This document shows positions 60,768-64,000 of a DNA stretch of 64,000 nucleotides, one piece after another (within the stretch, counting starts at the first letter, position 1; the number at the start of each line of letters is the position of its first letter). The notes beneath the pieces are model-generated. The model was given only the letters and a program-made list of their open reading frames with translations. It was not told where the DNA came from and searched no databases. The stretch is from Actinomyces minihominis (GTDB taxonomy: Bacteria; Actinomycetota; Actinomycetes; Actinomycetales; Actinomycetaceae), in the NCBI RefSeq assembly GCF_900187855.1, contig NZ_FYEG01000002.1:1-64000 (forward strand), in the 5' to 3' direction. The position numbers and the translations under genes were made by a program.

Positions 60768-62756
60768 ATGACTGAAATGATGGACCGCTCCGGACAGTCG
60801 GACCAGATGCGTTACCCCCTTTTGTCCCGGGTGACTACCCCCGCCGATCTATCGGCTTTTACATCTGCCCAACTGGTGGGGTTGGCACAGGAGATTCGGG
60901 CCTATCTGATTGAGTCGATCGCCAAGACCGGTGGTCACCTTGGTCCGAATCTCGGCATTGTTGAGGTGACGCTTGCCATTCACAGGGTGTTTGAGTCTCC
61001 GAGGGACACGATCATCTGGGATACGGGGCATCAGGCCTACATCCACAAGCTACTCACCGGACGCCGCGATTTTTCTAACCTACGGCGCCAGGGTGGCCTG
61101 TCGGGCTATCCGTCGCGGGCAGAGTCTGACCACGATGTAGTTGAGAACTCGCACGCCACGACTGCTCTGTCGTGGGCTGACGGGGTCTCCAAAGAAAAGC
61201 AACGCATGGGTGTTCCCGGGACCACCGTTGCCGTGATAGGTGACGGTGCGCTGACGGGTGGAATGGCCTGGGAGGCTCTCAACAACATCGCCCAGGACCC
61301 GCGCCGCCCGCTGGTGATCGTCATGAACGATAACGGGCGTTCCTACGACCCAACCATCGGGGGATTGGCGAAGATTCTTGACGCCATGCGCACCTCTCAG
61401 GGGTACGAGGAGACGCTGCGGCGGGGTAAGTCAACCCTGCTCGGCCTCGGAACCATGGGGAAGCGAACCTACGGGGCACTACACGGCCTGAAGGCCGGGC
61501 TCAAGGATGTCTTTGCCCCCCAGGCGATGTTTGGGGACCTGGGGTTGAAGTACATCGGCCCGGTTGACGGTCATGATGAGGTCGCCCTTGAGTTGGCCCT
61601 GGAACGCGCTAAGTCATTTGGTGAGGCCGTAATTGTCCATGCCATCACCGAAAAAGGTCGAGGTTACAGCCCCGCCGAAGAGGACATTGCCGACCGTTTT
61701 CACGCTGTCGGAGTCATTCACCCGGAGACGGGTCTCCCGGTGGCGCCGGCACGCTTTGGCTGGACTAAGATCTTTGCCGAACACCTGCTGAAATCTGCCG
61801 AGAAGGACCCAAGAATCATCGGTGTGACTGCAGCCATGATGGCGCCGGTGGGCTTGCAACCCCTGGCGACCAGGTTCCCCGGCAGGGTCATCGACGTCGG
61901 CATTGCTGAGCAGCACGGGTTCACCTCTGCTGCTGGAATGGCTTTCGAGGGCGCCCACCCGGTGGTCTGCGTCTACGCCACCTTTATGAACCGAGCATTT
62001 GACCAGTTGCTGATGGACATCGCGCTACATCGGGAACCCGTGACCGTCGTCCTCGATCGGGCTGGCATCACCGGCGATGATGGTGCTTCCCACAACGGAA
62101 TGTGGGACCTGTCCCTGGCCGCGATGGTTCCGGGACTTCGCGTGGCCGCCCCGCGCGACGGAAAGTCCCTTCGGGAAGAACTGACCGAAGCCCTTCAGGA
62201 TCAAAGTGGCCCAACTCTTCTGCGCTATCCCAAGGGTCAACCACCCGCAGATATTCCAGCTCTTCGCGCAGCTGCCGGAGGCGACGTTGTTTTTGAACGT
62301 AGCGAACTCGACCTCCCCGAAGGAGAGGCGGCTGCCTCAATCCTTATCGTCGCTGCTGGTTCTATGGTTCCAGCTGCGATTGAAGCGGCTAAACGCCTGG
62401 TCCATGAGGGGTATCCCGTCACGGTGGTCGATCCCCGTTGGGTCCTGCCGGTTCGGGACGAGCTCGTGGAACTTGCTAAACAGTTCGACACGGTTGTTTC
62501 TGTTGAGGATGGAATCGAAGTCGGCGGCATGGGCAGTGAACTGAGTCGACTGAGCACTCGCGCCGGGGGCCCGCCAGTCCACGTCCTCGGGGTTCCCCGC
62601 AACTTTTTCCAGCACGCGTCGAGGGCTTCAATCATCGAGGAAATCGGCCTGGATGCAGAGGGAATCTACCAGTCTGCTCATCGGGCTGGGGCTATGGTCC
62701 TAGGCGTAAATGGAAGGCGACCTAAGGCACAGGGGAAGACCTCAAGAATGGCATGA
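60768..62756 (+). CDS. dxs: 1-Deoxy-D-xylulose-5-phosphate synthase
   Basis: Dxs joins pyruvate and glyceraldehyde 3-phosphate with thiamine diphosphate, opening the MEP route to isoprenoids, which could supply the polyprenyl synthase at 38802. The 662-residue product has [13 protein letters not shown], the ThDP motif [16 protein letters not shown], the glutamate in [15 protein letters not shown], and [15 protein letters not shown]. The ATG at 60768 lacks a ribosome site and is probably leaderless; an ATG four codons later is the alternative. Confidence 0.95.
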   Translation: MTEMMDRSGQSDQMRYPLLSRVTTPADLSAFTSAQLVGLAQEIRAYLIESIAKTGGHLGPNLGIVEVTLAIHRVFESPRDTIIWDTGHQAYIHKLLTGRRDFSNLRRQGGLSGYPSRAESDHDVVENSHATTALSWADGVSKEKQRMGVPGTTVAVIGDGALTGGMAWEALNNIAQDPRRPLVIVMNDNGRSYDPTIGGLAKILDAMRTSQGYEETLRRGKSTLLGLGTMGKRTYGALHGLKAGLKDVFAPQAMFGDLGLKYIGPVDGHDEVALELALERAKSFGEAVIVHAITEKGRGYSPAEEDIADRFHAVGVIHPETGLPVAPARFGWTKIFAEHLLKSAEKDPRIIGVTAAMMAPVGLQPLATRFPGRVIDVGIAEQHGFTSAAGMAFEGAHPVVCVYATFMNRAFDQLLMDIALHREPVTVVLDRAGITGDDGASHNGMWDLSLAAMVPGLRVAAPRDGKSLREELTEALQDQSGPTLLRYPKGQPPADIPALRAAAGGDVVFERSELDLPEGEAAASILIVAAGSMVPAAIEAAKRLVHEGYPVTVVDPRWVLPVRDELVELAKQFDTVVSVEDGIEVGGMGSELSRLSTRAGGPPVHVLGVPRNFFQHASRASIIEEIGLDAEGIYQSAHRAGAMVLGVNGRRPKAQGKTSRMA

Positions 62757-62886
62757 TCCGGCGGAACATGACGCTTGTGAGAGTTTCCATCACCCTGCCT
62801 GCTGCCGTTTGATCGAAGGGCAACCTAAGCTGGGAGGCAGAGCGGGAGACCTCCGCCTGCTGTCAAGTTCCAGGAGCAATGAAGAC

Positions 62887-64000
62887 ATGACCATTTTTGT
62901 CGAGTCAACCGAAACCGCCACAACAGGCGCATGGAGGGGATTCGAACCGGGCCTGTGGCAAGACTTTGTTGATGTTCGCGACTTTGTGCAACTCAATTAC
63001 ACCCCCTACGAAGGGGACGCCACCTTCCTCGTTGGCCCGACCGAGCGTACCACCCGGGTTTGGGACACCCTTTCTGGGATGTTCCCCGAAGAGCGCGAAA
63101 AGGGTGTCTACGACATCGACACCAAGACGCCGGGTCGCATCGATAGCCATGCCCCCGGTTACATCAGTGAAGATGACAACCTGGTTGTCGGCCTGCAGAC
63201 AGACGCACCCCTCAAACGAGCCATGATCCCCAACGGTGGTTGGCGAATGGTTGAGAACTCACTGAAAACTTACGGCTATGACGTCGACCCTTTCGTTCGA
63301 GAGATCTTCACTCACTACCGCAAGACCCATAACCAGGGTGTCTTTGACGTCTACCCGGATTCGGTTCGCAAGGCACGCTCGTCCCATATCGTCACCGGTC
63401 TTCCTGATGCATACGGCCGAGGCCGAATCATCGGCGACTACCGCCGCGTTCCCCTCTACGGTGTTGACCGTCTGATCCAGGCCAAGAAGGCTGACAAGGC
63501 TGAACTCAATGCGCGATTCTCAGAGGACGGCATCATTCAGCAGCGCGAGGAGCTCGCGGAGCAGATCCGTGCCCTCGAAGAGCTCAAGGCCATGGCGCAG
63601 TCCTACGGGTTCGATATTTCTGGGCCTGCGACCACTGCAAAGGAAGCCGTTCAGTGGCTCTACTTTGCATACCTCGCTGCGGTCAAGGAGCAGAATGGTG
63701 CAGCGATGTCGCTGGGCCGTACCTCCACCTTCCTGGACCCCTACTTCGAGCGGGACCTCGCAGAGGGAACCATCGATGAGGTCGAAGCTCAGGAAATCAT
63801 CGACGACTTTGTCATCAAGCTGCGAATCGTCCGCTTCCTGCGCACCCCGGAGTACGACGCGCTGTTCTCAGGTGATCCCACCTGGGTCACCGAAACCATC
63901 GGTGGTAACGGTGAGGACGGCCGTACCCTGGTCACCAAGAACTCGTTCCGCATGCTCCAGACCCTGAACAACCTGGGGCCTGCGCCCGAACCCAACCTGA
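62887..64000 (+). CDS. pflB: Formate C-acetyltransferase (pyruvate formate-lyase), 5' part
   Basis: PflB splits pyruvate to acetyl-CoA and formate in anaerobes using a glycyl radical. The window holds the first 371 codons and ends before the active-site cysteines and the radical glycine. The N-terminal part is clear: [29 protein letters not shown], then [38 protein letters not shown] and a [24 protein letters not shown] stretch. The ATG at 62887 has AGGAG ten bases upstream. An activating-enzyme gene would be expected past the window edge. No mapped promoter is evident in the 130-base gap after dxs. Confidence 0.92.
   Translation, partial: MTIFVESTETATTGAWRGFEPGLWQDFVDVRDFVQLNYTPYEGDATFLVGPTERTTRVWDTLSGMFPEEREKGVYDIDTKTPGRIDSHAPGYISEDDNLVVGLQTDAPLKRAMIPNGGWRMVENSLKTYGYDVDPFVREIFTHYRKTHNQGVFDVYPDSVRKARSSHIVTGLPDAYGRGRIIGDYRRVPLYGVDRLIQAKKADKAELNARFSEDGIIQQREELAEQIRALEELKAMAQSYGFDISGPATTAKEAVQWLYFAYLAAVKEQNGAAMSLGRTSTFLDPYFERDLAEGTIDEVEAQEIIDDFVIKLRIVRFLRTPEYDALFSGDPTWVTETIGGNGEDGRTLVTKNSFRMLQTLNNLGPAPEPNL

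Noticed and set aside
62879-62890. Three-codon frame (ATG to TGA) overlapping the pflB start
   Set aside because: AGGAG is only two bases from its ATG, too close for initiation, while it is ten bases from the pflB ATG. Probably chance.

Overview
The window is chromosome from a moderately GC-rich actinobacterium. The gene content and order point to the phylum: a group 1 sigma factor with a Lys/Ala/Pro-rich N-terminus beside topoisomerase IV genes, SepH, DUF4193/DUF3710/DUF3159/DUF3043/DUF5998/DUF7455 proteins, a PASTA kinase beside an Rv2175c-type protein, and class II DAHP synthase. Pyruvate formate-lyase, a Dcu-type C4-dicarboxylate carrier, aspartase and a pyrophosphate-type phosphofructokinase suggest a fermentative, facultatively anaerobic member, perhaps Actinomycetaceae. 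That placement is inference. I found no rRNA, tRNA, CRISPR array, prophage or intact insertion sequence.

Region 1-1195 is decayed: an esterase tail and a pentapeptide-repeat tail sit back to back, both without their 5' parts. Region 1196-6068 handles aspartate, fumarate and alanine (Dcu carrier, HAD phosphatase, alanine dehydrogenase, aspartase). Region 6313-12469 is a minus-strand set for disaccharide phosphorolysis: a UDPGP-type uridylyltransferase, a nucleotidyltransferase-like/phosphohexomutase fusion protein, and a GH94 phosphorylase resembling chitobiose phosphorylase. It is the most unusual part of the window. Divergent from it is a three-gene ABC importer of the TrpXYZ-like class (12619-15400).

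Region 15461-31304 is mixed: a CYTH-CHAD protein, a class A beta-lactamase-fold protein, an MFS exporter, DUF2252, dapA, a luciferase-like monooxygenase/MarR/FMN reductase operon with a clear operator-promoter, a tyrosine phosphatase, purine nucleoside phosphorylase, an M20 peptidase, an ErpA/HesB-type protein, an FKBP lipoprotein and a receiver-like protein.

Region 31309-39956 follows a conserved actinobacterial order (trpD, Lrp-type, plsC, PPi-PFK, class II DAHP synthase, PASTA kinase, Rv2175c-like, polyprenyl synthase). Region 40102-62756 is another conserved block (sigA, DUF7455, parE, GNAT, parC, DUF5998, phosphodiesterase, sepH, DUF4193, DUF3710, OB-fold, DUF3159, two TrkA proteins, RNA methyltransferase, aconitase, S9 peptidase, dxs). 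The window ends inside pflB.

Two sequence-level patterns run through the window. At least eight genes without a ribosome binding site have a TANNNT hexamer exactly six bases before the start codon, the geometry expected of leaderless transcripts. Five convergent gene pairs share a four-base overlap in which both stop codons are read from CTAG, TTAG or CTAA.
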